Assembly (NCBI GenBank): GCA_902777855.1
Contig: CACYVN010000001.1
Location: 62,001 to 126,000 of the forward strand
Direction of reading: 5' to 3'
Origin: an uncultured bacterium
GTDB lineage: Bacteria > Cyanobacteriota > Vampirovibrionia > Gastranaerophilales > Gastranaerophilaceae
DNA length: 64,000 nucleotides
Part shown: one piece after another, positions 28,051-35,918 of the stretch
Layout of the letters: each line of letters opens with the position of its first letter
Numbering within the stretch: position 1 is the stretch's first letter
Translations under genes and position numbers: made by a program
The notes under the pieces: generated by a model
Database searches by the model: none
What the model was told of the DNA's origin: nothing
What the model saw: only the letters and a program-made list of their open reading frames with translations

Positions 28051-29020
28051 ACTCAATCTCCCTTTCAGGTGCAAGATTAGATTGACCTGTTTTAATTTTA
28101 TATTCCGCTTCTGTCAAATTTTCTTTCAAAGCTACAAGGCTTTTTAAGGATACCTGTTTTAATTTTTGAAGTTCAAGCTTAACCCTGTACGGATGAATAT
28201 TTAAGATTTTTGCCAGTTCATCCTGAGAATATTTACCACCGTTAGCTTTTATAAATATTTTATCCTTTAAACTTGAATGTAAGGTAGATAGAATTGATAA
28301 AGGATAACGAGTCGAAATAAGTTTATTATACTGCTCTAATGCCTTTTCTTTTACACCCGTTACAACACTTTCAATAAACGCAAAAAAATCCTCATTACTG
28401 ATGCAGATTTCTTTTACCATTTCTTTCGTTGCGGGCTTATCCTTGGCAAAAACTTTAAGTTTTTCAAGCTCACTATCAAGCATTCTTAAATTTGAACCAA
28501 CTTGTAAAAGTAACAAACTCACAGCATCGGAATTTATTTTTAAATCGTGTTTTTTAGCCTGATTTTTAATCCATGTTTCAAGTTCTGCCGTTTTATATGC
28601 AGGAATTTGATTAAATTCCTGCGCATTATATTTTGAAAAAAGTTTGAACAATTTTTTGCGCTTATCAATCAAATTTTTTTTCTTTGAATCAGGGACTACA
28701 TATGCTTTGAATACAATATCAACATTTTCATTTACACAATCAAGTGCCTTTTCAATTTGCCTGATTTGCCCATCTTCAAATCCCCCCTCGTTGTCAGAAT
28801 CTTTTTTCTTCGATTTAAAATAACTGACACAGTCAATAACAATAAGCATTTTACCAAACATCATAGGTTGAGTTGTAATTGCGACCATTAAATCCGGAAA
28901 TTTTGGATTATCAAACTCTTTATAACTCATTTCAAAAAAGTTTTTATCAAGTTTTGATTTTAATTTCTTGATTTCATTTGAAATATTAAATTCTTCATCC
29001 CCATAATAAAAATAAATCAT
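28034..29020 (-). CDS. holA: DNA polymerase III delta subunit (clamp loader)
   Basis: A 328-residue delta subunit, the wrench that opens the sliding clamp. The start MIYFYYGDEEFNISNEIKKL is typical. The family is confirmed by IPAYKTAELETWIKNQAKKH, the region SDAVSLLLLQVGSNLRMLDSE and the C-terminal collar helix segment LAKILNIHPYRVKLELQKL. It is the first gene of a holA-holB-plsY run. A TAATAT box lies 6 nt before the ATG and there is no Shine-Dalgarno, so the mRNA may be leaderless. Confidence 0.9.
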   Translation of the reverse strand: MIYFYYGDEEFNISNEIKKLKSKLDKNFFEMSYKEFDNPKFPDLMVAITTQPMMFGKMLIVIDCVSYFKSKKKDSDNEGGFEDGQIRQIEKALDCVNENVDIVFKAYVVPDSKKKNLIDKRKKLFKLFSKYNAQEFNQIPAYKTAELETWIKNQAKKHDLKINSDAVSLLLLQVGSNLRMLDSELEKLKVFAKDKPATKEMVKEICISNEDFFAFIESVVTGVKEKALEQYNKLISTRYPLSILSTLHSSLKDKIFIKANGGKYSQDELAKILNIHPYRVKLELQKLKQVSLKSLVALKENLTEAEYKIKTGQSNLAPEREIEYAILR

Positions 29021-29026
29021 AAATAA

Positions 29027-29032
29027 ATATTA
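29027..29032 (-). promoter_or_regulatory. -10 box of holA placed for a leaderless mRNA
   Basis: TAATAT on the minus strand, 6 nt before the holA ATG, with no Shine-Dalgarno between. Confidence 0.35.
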
Positions 29033-29051
29033 ACATAAAAAGGGGATTTCA

Positions 29052-29066
29052 TTAAAGATTATTAAG
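29052..29066 (+). promoter_or_regulatory. TTAA(A)G direct repeat upstream of the 29088 gene
   Basis: TTAAAGATTATTAAG: paired half-sites 10 bp apart, 21 bp before the ATG. It shares the layout of the box at 10321. Confidence 0.3.
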
Positions 29067-29087
29067 AAATTTGCCGTAATTTATAAT

Positions 29088-30632
29088 ATGCCCGGAGAAA
29101 ACATATTTATACAAAATACAAACGGAGCATCAGTAAAAGGTAGTATCTTAAGAAACTCGCAAGTTGAACGTTCCAAAATTGCATGCAACAAGGAACTTAA
29201 CATCCTGTTTGATTATTACAACAAATATGATGCATCTCTAAGCAAAAATATTCTTGACAGTCGCGGACTGGCAAGAGCTTTTCGTGACATTGCATCTGCT
29301 TCCGGCAATGATAATACACTGGTAAAGGACGAAATAACAAAATTTTTAAAAGAAAAAAATCTTCTGGGAAAAGTAAGCGAAGATACTGTTATAGAATTTT
29401 TCGCAAAAGTTGGTGACTATTCAACTGTCAATGCGCTCTATAATTCAATAAGCGGAGTAGGAATGAAATCCGTAACAAAAGATTACCTCAAAGGTATCGA
29501 CAGTAAAAATATATTTAATATACTTGATTTGTATAAAAAAGAAAATAATGTAAGCATCATTCAGCATATTGCAAATGAATCCGCAACACTTGGAACAACA
29601 AGAAAATCATATCTTAATATAATTCGTGATAAAATTGCCCAAACAATGGACGGGAAAGATGCCTCAGAATTTGTTGAAGATTTTAACAAAATAACAGAAA
29701 AAATGAATATGACTATCTTTAGCGAATCAAATGCATCAGAACTTGAAGAACTTATTGATCTGCAACAAATAAAAATTAAAACAACTGAAGAAAAGAAAAA
29801 AGAACCCAAATACCCAAGACCGGAGAAGAAAGATCCGGCAACACTTGAGAGACTAAACCGCTCGCTTATAGCACAAATGATGGATAACGGAGATTTATGC
29901 AGGACTGATACTGACAAAAAGATAATTATTGACAGAATAATGAAATATGCCAAACTTAATAATCCTGAAAAAATGATAGCAAGATTTTTAAAATCTGAAA
30001 ATCCGAAAGTCAGACAAGCCGCACAAAACCTTAAAAACTCTACATTCCTTGATTATTTCCCGATATTTGTTGCTTCAATTATAGCTCAGGAATCTCAGTT
30101 TCGGGAAACTGATAATAATCCTAAAACAGGAGTATTTACGGCAAACGGCAAAGGTGTTATGCAAATTACAAGAAGCCTCGCTCAGGACATTTATGACAGA
30201 CCGCAAACTTTTGATGAAAACTTCTTAAAAAGACTTGAAAAAATATATAACTGCAAAGACAGTACAACCCTTTACAATGCATTAAAAAACGAGAAGAATG
30301 TAAAAATTAATCTGCACTATGATGTCGGGACAGCAGGTCTGAGCAACAAGTTATATACACTATTTTTTCAGATTGCTGACGGAACATTTGATAAAATGAA
30401 AGTTGATATGACAAATCCTGCAACAATATTAGAATTTGTTGCGATGAATTATAACGGGAATTTAAGTGGCAAAAAAGACGAAAAACACGAAGATTCCATT
30501 TCACAAGTTCGCTATGTTTACGGGCGTGATGTAATAGAAAGATTCAGAAGATATACTCCGGCAGATGTCAAAATAAGAAAATACTTTGATCACAACCCTA
30601 AAACAAAAAAATTTAATACAGTACAATATTAA
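29088..30632 (+). CDS. Lytic transglycosylase-like protein without signal peptide
   Basis: A 514-residue protein. The C-terminal third has the SLT-type lysozyme pattern: IIAQESQFRE with a possible catalytic Glu335, then GKGVMQITRS (compare GLMQI), then AMNYNGNLSG (compare AYNxGxG). The first 300 residues are helical with a charged Lys/Pro linker near 235-250 and resemble nothing I know. No signal peptide or membrane helix is visible, so export to the cell wall would need another route. The start has no Shine-Dalgarno and an AT-rich -10-like box abutting it. Confidence 0.75.
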   Translation: MPGENIFIQNTNGASVKGSILRNSQVERSKIACNKELNILFDYYNKYDASLSKNILDSRGLARAFRDIASASGNDNTLVKDEITKFLKEKNLLGKVSEDTVIEFFAKVGDYSTVNALYNSISGVGMKSVTKDYLKGIDSKNIFNILDLYKKENNVSIIQHIANESATLGTTRKSYLNIIRDKIAQTMDGKDASEFVEDFNKITEKMNMTIFSESNASELEELIDLQQIKIKTTEEKKKEPKYPRPEKKDPATLERLNRSLIAQMMDNGDLCRTDTDKKIIIDRIMKYAKLNNPEKMIARFLKSENPKVRQAAQNLKNSTFLDYFPIFVASIIAQESQFRETDNNPKTGVFTANGKGVMQITRSLAQDIYDRPQTFDENFLKRLEKIYNCKDSTTLYNALKNEKNVKINLHYDVGTAGLSNKLYTLFFQIADGTFDKMKVDMTNPATILEFVAMNYNGNLSGKKDEKHEDSISQVRYVYGRDVIERFRRYTPADVKIRKYFDHNPKTKKFNTVQY

Positions 30633-30717
30633 TTGTAAAATTTTTGCAATATATACGCAAATTATAATTTTATTATGCTTTTATAACTTTCATAATCAAT
30701 TACGAAAGGAAAATGCT

Positions 30718-31014
30718 ATGGATGGAGTAAAATTAGGTTTTAAATTCGTAGATTTGGCAAAATCATGGGGCAGAGGAATCGGCAGTGTACGTTTAAAAGA
30801 CGGTTCCAGTGTAAAAATATTAGCAGACCCTGATGACAAAGCGATTGACTTTTTTAGAATTAAGAACGGAAAACTTTTGGAAGGAGTATTTTATCGGGGG
30901 AATGATAATGTGCCCAGAGCGGCAAATACAATGGCATATATAGAAGAAAAATTAGCATTGAATAAGGAAGAAGCCGAAAAAGCGTGGGATGCATGCTTTG
31001 ATGTAGTTGTTTAA
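30718..31014 (+). CDS. Small hypothetical protein
   Basis: A 98-residue protein that I do not recognise. The start at 30718 is chosen because AAAGGA lies 7 nt upstream; the longer frame from 30586 would overlap the previous gene and has no site. The first 60 residues look like a small beta barrel (VRLKDGSSVKILADPDDKAI, then LLEGVFYRG), and the rest is a Glu/Lys-rich helix. No Cys cluster, signal or membrane segment. Confidence 0.7.
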   Translation: MDGVKLGFKFVDLAKSWGRGIGSVRLKDGSSVKILADPDDKAIDFFRIKNGKLLEGVFYRGNDNVPRAANTMAYIEEKLALNKEEAEKAWDACFDVVV

Positions 31015-31025
31015 TTCAATATAAA

Positions 31026-31062
31026 TAAAAAAAATCCACTCTGAAAAGAGTGGATTTTTTTA
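31026..31062. terminator. Bidirectional terminator
   Basis: AAAATCCACTCT and AGAGTGGATTTT form a 12-bp stem around GAAA, with T and A tracts at both sides. Serves the 30718 gene and fba. Confidence 0.88.
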
Positions 31063-31074
31063 TTGAATTTAAAA

Positions 31075-32034
31075 TTAATCCTGAGCGTGTCCTGCAGTAC
31101 CTAAAACGTCACGCATTTTATGCATAACCATCTCTTTAACAGCTGTTCTGCCAGGTCCCATATATTCTCTCGGGTCAAATTTTTCAGGATGTTCAATAAA
31201 GAACTCTCTGATTGTTGAAGTCATTGCAAGTCTCAAATCTGTATCAATATTGATTTTTGCAACACCGTGTTTTGATGCATAGTTAAGCATTTCTTCAGGA
31301 ACACCCTGAGCATCAGGCAAATTCCCGCCAAATTTGTTGCATTTTTCAACAAATTCTTTAGGAACTGATGAAGAACCGTGTAAAACGATTGGATAATCAC
31401 CAAAACCTGCTTCTTTCAAAGCGTCTTTGATTTCTTTCAATCTTTCAAAATCTAATTTTGCTTCACCCTTGAATTTGTAAGCCCCGTGTGAAGTACCAAT
31501 AGCGATAGCGAGTGAATCACAACCTGTTTGTTTTACAAATTCAACTGCTTCTTTAACATTTGTATATTTAGCATCTTTATCAGATACTTTAACATCATCT
31601 TCAACACCTGCAAGTTTACCGAGTTCTGCTTCAACTGAAACTCCTCTTTCGTGAGCATAATCAACAACCTGTTTAGTTACTCTGACATTTTCTTCAAATG
31701 GGAATCTTGATCCGTCAATCATAACAGATGAAAAACCGCCATCAATACATGCTTTGCAGATTTCGAAATCAGCACCATGATCTAAGTGCAAAGCGATAGG
31801 AACTGTTGTTGTAGCAAGTGCTGCTTCAACCAATTTAATAAGATAAGTTTGGTTTGCATATTTTCTTGCACCTGCAGATACCTGCAAAATGATAGGTGAT
31901 TGAGTTTCTTCTGCTGCTTCTGCAATACCCTGTAAAATTTCCATGTTGTTTACATTGTAAGCACCGATAGCATAACCGCCTGCGAGTGCTTTTTTGAACA
32001 TTTCATTTGTTCCGACTAACTTTCTTTCAGCCAT
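31075..32034 (-). CDS. fba: Class II fructose-bisphosphate aldolase
   Basis: A 319-residue zinc aldolase of glycolysis and gluconeogenesis. The zinc-ligand region is PIALHLDHGADFEICKACID, a second conserved segment is MIDGSRFPFEENV, and further residues are in IAIGTSHGAYKF, PIVLHGSS and KINIDTDLR. Length is typical of the shorter class II form. GGAGAAAG lies before the ATG. Single gene, closed by a strong terminator; the upstream region holds a REP-like repeat. Confidence 0.97.
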   Translation of the reverse strand: MAERKLVGTNEMFKKALAGGYAIGAYNVNNMEILQGIAEAAEETQSPIILQVSAGARKYANQTYLIKLVEAALATTTVPIALHLDHGADFEICKACIDGGFSSVMIDGSRFPFEENVRVTKQVVDYAHERGVSVEAELGKLAGVEDDVKVSDKDAKYTNVKEAVEFVKQTGCDSLAIAIGTSHGAYKFKGEAKLDFERLKEIKDALKEAGFGDYPIVLHGSSSVPKEFVEKCNKFGGNLPDAQGVPEEMLNYASKHGVAKINIDTDLRLAMTSTIREFFIEHPEKFDPREYMGPGRTAVKEMVMHKMRDVLGTAGHAQD

Positions 32035-32064
32035 TTTGAACTTTCTCCTTCTTTTTTCTTTATT

Positions 32065-32099
32065 CCCCTCACCCTCCGGGAGAGGGGGTTGGGGTGAGG
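32065..32099. repeat. REP-like element, short form
   Basis: CCCCTCACCCT followed by GGGAGAGGGGGTTGGGGTGAGG. The ends CCTCACC and GGTGAGG are inverted. It shares the terminal blocks of the longer elements at 43077 and 52409 but lacks their middle. Confidence 0.65.
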
Positions 32100-32223
32100 A
32101 TAATCCTCACTTTCACTCTATTAACAAATCCAATCTATTACAAACAAAACATTTATTCAAGATTTTTTTAAATTTGCGCAAAAAAAATTATTACGTGTTT
32201 TATAAATCAAAAAAGGAGTTTAT

Positions 32224-32754
32224 ATGCAAGTTTCTAACATTCAAAACAACAATTTATACTGTTCAAACAGGGTTTCATTTAAGGCCGTTTCAAATTTTGA
32301 CAGAATTTTGCCCCCAAATAAAGGAGCTATTTCAAAAAAATCCGTAAAATTAATTAACGAATTAAATTCATGTATTGCTCAGGAATGGGCAGATATAAGA
32401 AAAGGTCATAAAATATGTGAAAAACCATTGTTTCAGATTAAAGACGGGAAAAAATATGTTACATTTGAACCGGTTTACAACCAAAAATTTCCTGCTTTAC
32501 TAATCGACATAAATGAAGGAAAAACATCACAGAAAATTTTTATGGACAGAGATAATCCAAACAATTTCAGATATGAAAAAGTTGTACAAACAGACCACGG
32601 AAGCGCAACATTAAAAAGTTACAATTCAATCAACGGCGCTAACAAAGAAATTGATACATTTGTAAATAATGTTATAGAAAACAATCTTGGGGAAATCCTG
32701 TCACATAAAATGTGGGACAGAATTTTAAACCGCATTGAAGAAGGAATCGATTAA
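32224..32754 (+). CDS. Lineage-specific cytosolic protein, unknown
   Basis: A 176-residue protein that I do not recognise. The N-terminus is Asn-rich and leads to VSFKAVSNFD, similar in style to the NFGAG and QFTG starts of other unassigned proteins here. The rest looks like a compact alpha/beta domain (KKYVTFEPVYNQKFPALLID). There is no signal peptide. GGAG lies 7 nt before the ATG. It overlaps the convergent hydF gene by 4 bp. Confidence 0.65.
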   Translation: MQVSNIQNNNLYCSNRVSFKAVSNFDRILPPNKGAISKKSVKLINELNSCIAQEWADIRKGHKICEKPLFQIKDGKKYVTFEPVYNQKFPALLIDINEGKTSQKIFMDRDNPNNFRYEKVVQTDHGSATLKSYNSINGANKEIDTFVNNVIENNLGEILSHKMWDRILNRIEEGID

Positions 32755-33953
32755 ATATCTTTTTCAAAAATCTTTATAGCTCTGTCAAGTATTCCTAAGC
32801 AATACGAAATTGTGATACCGTAATTTGTAATCGGAACACCGGCTTTGTTTGCAAGTAATATTCTTGATAAAACTTCTTTGCGGTTTGTCATACACGCACC
32901 GCAGTGAATAATCAGTTTATAACTTGTTATGTCAGGGAAATCATGCCCTGAAAAGTGGTCTATAATCAAATTTTTGCCTGTCTTCTTTTTCAAAAGATTA
33001 GGAATTTTTACCTTACCAATATCATCTTCTATAGCGTGATGAGTGCAACTTTCAAGAATCAAAACTTTGTCCTCGTCCTGCAAGGCATCTATTGCTTTTG
33101 CACCATGAACAAAAGTGTTCAAATCCCCCTTTAATCTCGCAAAAAGAATAGAAAACGAAGTTAGGTTGACACTTTCAGGAACAAGTTCATTAACCTTACT
33201 AAAAGCCTGTGAATCAGTTATAACAAGAGAAGGCAGAATTTTTAAATTTTCAATAGCCTGCTTTAATTCAGTATCTCTGACTGCCAAAGTTATGCATCCG
33301 CTATCAAGTAAATCTCTTAAAGTCTGAACCTGCGGCAGGATAATTCTGCCTTTGGGTGCTTCTTTATCTATTGGGATTACAAGTACGACGACAGAACCGG
33401 TCGGAACAATATCTCCGACTATTTTAGGAGTATTAACAAATTCATCCGGCAAAAGCTTAATCAGTTCGGACTTAAATTTAAATACGATTTCTTCATCATT
33501 TTTGGTTGAAGTTATTAAAATATTAGAGGTAAAGGTCTTAATTTCAGACAATTTTTCAATTGATATTTTTTCAATATCTGATTTGTTTATAACGACAAGA
33601 AAAGGGATGTTTAATTCATTAAATTTGCCTATAAGCGATTTATCATACTCATCAAGACCGATACTATCACAAACCAAAATGGCAACATCCGTTCTGTTTA
33701 AAACTTTTAAAGTTTTCTGTGTTCTTTGAAAACCAAGTTCAGTATTATCATCTATCCCTGCGCAGTCAAGAAAATTGACAGCTCCGACAGGCAAAAGTTC
33801 CATTGATTTTTCCACAACATCAGTTGTTGTACCCGCTATGTCGGAAACAATTGAAACATCCTGCCCTGTTATTCTGTTTAACAGGGACGATTTTCCGACA
33901 TTAGTTTTTCCAAAAATACCAATATGAAGTCTGTTTGATTTTAATTCTTTCAT
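32751..33953 (-). CDS. hydF: FeFe-hydrogenase maturation GTPase HydF
   Basis: A 400-residue scaffold protein on which the two-iron subcluster of FeFe-hydrogenase is assembled. The N-terminal GTPase has GKTNVGKSSL, GTTTD, DCAGIDD and INKSD. The C-terminal iron-sulfur region shows ESCTHH, GHDFP and IHCGACMTNR, the HydF cysteine/histidine set. This implies an FeFe-hydrogenase and the partners HydE and HydG elsewhere in the genome; none is in the window. The gene stands alone between rpsO and an unknown gene. Confidence 0.94.
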   Translation of the reverse strand: MKELKSNRLHIGIFGKTNVGKSSLLNRITGQDVSIVSDIAGTTTDVVEKSMELLPVGAVNFLDCAGIDDNTELGFQRTQKTLKVLNRTDVAILVCDSIGLDEYDKSLIGKFNELNIPFLVVINKSDIEKISIEKLSEIKTFTSNILITSTKNDEEIVFKFKSELIKLLPDEFVNTPKIVGDIVPTGSVVVLVIPIDKEAPKGRIILPQVQTLRDLLDSGCITLAVRDTELKQAIENLKILPSLVITDSQAFSKVNELVPESVNLTSFSILFARLKGDLNTFVHGAKAIDALQDEDKVLILESCTHHAIEDDIGKVKIPNLLKKKTGKNLIIDHFSGHDFPDITSYKLIIHCGACMTNRKEVLSRILLANKAGVPITNYGITISYCLGILDRAIKIFEKDI

Positions 33954-33970
33954 AAATAAATTTTTACATA

Positions 33971-34000
33971 AAAAAACCGACTTTTACAAGTCGGTTTTTT
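33971..34000 (-). terminator. Terminator after rpsO
   Basis: AAAAAACCGACTT and AAGTCGGTTTTTT form a 13-bp stem with loop TTAC, ending in a U-tract on the minus strand. Confidence 0.87.
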
Positions 34001-34007
34001 TATGAGA

Positions 34008-34277
34008 TTAACCTCTGATTTTTAACTTTTTAATCAAATCTCTGTATTCGTCAAGATTTTTCGATTTCACATAAGAAAGAAGTTTCTTTCTTTTACCTAC
34101 CATCATCAAAAGACCTCTTTTTGTAGCGAAATCTTTTTTATTTGATTTTAGGTGTTCGGTAAGCTGAGCAATTTTTGCTGTCATCATAGCAATTTGTACT
34201 GCGCTATTACCTGTGTCTTTTTCATTTTTACCAAATTTCTTGGCAAATTCCTGTTTGTTTTCTAAGTTAATTGACAT
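34008..34277 (-). CDS. rpsO: 30S ribosomal protein S15
   Basis: An 89-residue S15, which binds the central domain of 16S rRNA. The start at 34277 gives MSINLENKQEFAKKFGKNEKDTG and has AAAGGA upstream; an earlier in-frame start at 34319 adds 14 non-conserved residues. Conserved segments: GNSAVQIAMMTAKIAQLTEH, DFATKRGLLMMVGKRKKLL. Monocistronic. Confidence 0.96.
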   Translation of the reverse strand: MSINLENKQEFAKKFGKNEKDTGNSAVQIAMMTAKIAQLTEHLKSNKKDFATKRGLLMMVGKRKKLLSYVKSKNLDEYRDLIKKLKIRG

Positions 34278-34504
34278 ATTGTTTTCCTTTTCTTGTTGAG
34301 TGATTATTGGCGTAAGCACTCTACAAAAAGGATAATAATACGCTGAAATTTAAAAATCAAGAGATTTGTCAAATATTTTAAAATAAAATAACAATATATA
34401 AATTATGTCACTTTGTCTATTAGTTCCTGCATAAAAGTAAATTGCCCTGCGAAGCAAAATTGATATCCGGATAATTTATTTATGTAATAACAAATTATTT
34501 TTTA

Positions 34505-34510
34505 TATAAT
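34505..34510 (+). promoter_or_regulatory. -10 box placed for a leaderless mRNA
   Basis: TATAAT with exactly 6 nt to the ATG at 34517 and no Shine-Dalgarno. Confidence 0.5.
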
Positions 34511-34516
34511 TATTTT

Positions 34517-35335
34517 ATGGAAAAAGATGCAAAGAATTTAATAAAATATTTCAGAAGTATTGGTTTAGAAGTGCATACATCAACAAAAGCCCGAGGGAAT
34601 CAGGGTTTTTATATGAAAAAACGGATTGACATATCTAAAAATATCTCTCAGGAACGTCTGATACCGACACTTTTGCATGAATTTTCGCATTATGTTCACG
34701 CTCAAATTGAGCCTTTTATGGAGAAAAACGGCGGGACTTTAGAAGTTATTTTTGACGATAACTGCCCAAATTTTTACCAAAATGAGCTTCTTGAAGTTAC
34801 AAAGTTTATTGACAAAAATTCTAAATGCGAAAAACTTTTGTATCACAAAGATTTGATAAAAGAAAAAATTGCAGAATATGAAAAGGTCATAAAAGAGGGA
34901 TACCCAGATTTCCAGCGTTCTAAAAAGTTTACGGAATTTGACAGATATATAAGAAAATCAAATGCAAAATATTTGCTCAAATACGACAGAATAAAATTGA
35001 TTACCGGCGGATTTCAAAAGAAAATTGAAGTTTATACTATTGATAATATGGAAAAGGATTTTCCTGAAATGCCAAAAGAATTTTGTGCTTATATAAGACT
35101 CAAATCATTACAGAAAAAGCAATCGAAAATCAGCGCCAAAATTAACAAAATGAATAAATATTATTCGAAACCGACAGAACTTTTTGCAAGATTTGTTGAA
35201 GGACTATATATAAATAAGGAGCAAGTAAAATTACTTGCCCCAAATTGTACTAAACGTTTTTATGAACTTTTAAATGCAGGATATTATAAAGAATTATCCA
35301 ACGTTTTTTATTCATTTATATCAAGTAATGAATAG
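34517..35335 (+). CDS. Putative zinc metallopeptidase (HExxH), cytosolic
   Basis: A 272-residue protein with the zincin motif HEFSH at residues 54-58 (LLHEFSHYVHAQIE) near the N-terminus. A second acidic site, SKPTELFARFVEG (Glu221, Glu228), about 165 residues on could complete a gluzincin-type zinc site. Between them is a charged helical region of about 150 residues. There is no signal peptide. It is not clearly related to the 271-residue HExxH protein at 10370, but both share motif class, size, cytosolic location and a leaderless-type promoter. Substrate unknown. The 3' end overlaps the convergent zinc-ribbon gene by 28 bp. Confidence 0.7.
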   Translation: MEKDAKNLIKYFRSIGLEVHTSTKARGNQGFYMKKRIDISKNISQERLIPTLLHEFSHYVHAQIEPFMEKNGGTLEVIFDDNCPNFYQNELLEVTKFIDKNSKCEKLLYHKDLIKEKIAEYEKVIKEGYPDFQRSKKFTEFDRYIRKSNAKYLLKYDRIKLITGGFQKKIEVYTIDNMEKDFPEMPKEFCAYIRLKSLQKKQSKISAKINKMNKYYSKPTELFARFVEGLYINKEQVKLLAPNCTKRFYELLNAGYYKELSNVFYSFISSNE

Positions 35336-35826
35336 AAAAGTTTTTGCGCAATATTTCTGTCAGCTTTTCTTTTTGCAGATTCAGTATCAAGCCTGTGAAG
35401 CTCTGTACCGACTTTATTAAACAAATAATCAATTGTAGCTTCTTTTCTTAATTCATCATTCAAAAATTCTGCCCTTATTTTTTGCAATTCTCCAAAATCA
35501 AGGAATTTGCCGCCGCATATATAACAGTCATCAACTTTTACCCCTCCTTCTGCGGTAGTTGTATTTTTTACCATTTTCCCTCCGCAGGCAGGGCATATTC
35601 TTTCTGCACTATCATCCACCGGTTCAAATGTTTTGCCTTTAAGGTGTTCTTCTATCACCGATATATCTTCATTTTCTTCATTAAATTTGTCAAATTCCCT
35701 GTTATCAAAAAATATTCCACCACATCCGTTTATACAAATATCAAGATTTATACCTTCTGATTTTATAAACACTTTTTCCATCAGTTCGCCACAGGCAGGG
35801 CATTTTATTGTTTCGAGCGTATCCAT
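35308..35826 (-). CDS. Zinc-ribbon protein (zf-TFIIB type)
   Basis: A 172-residue protein with two zinc ribbons of the TFIIB-like family: IKCPACGELM followed by CINGCGGIFFDNREFDKF, and ICPACGGKM followed by CYICGGKFLDFGEL. A helical tail follows. Start at 35826 because GGAGAAAC lies directly upstream; the frame extends to 35892 without a site. Such proteins are widespread and uncharacterised. The 3' end overlaps the convergent HExxH gene. Confidence 0.8.
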   Translation of the reverse strand: MDTLETIKCPACGELMEKVFIKSEGINLDICINGCGGIFFDNREFDKFNEENEDISVIEEHLKGKTFEPVDDSAERICPACGGKMVKNTTTAEGGVKVDDCYICGGKFLDFGELQKIRAEFLNDELRKEATIDYLFNKVGTELHRLDTESAKRKADRNIAQKLFYSLLDINE

Positions 35827-35918
35827 AGTTTCTCCTTTTTCTTTTATTGTAAAATTTTCGGCTAATTTTACATCATATAAAAAGTTGAACATCTCTTATA
35901 ATTATGTAAAATATTATT

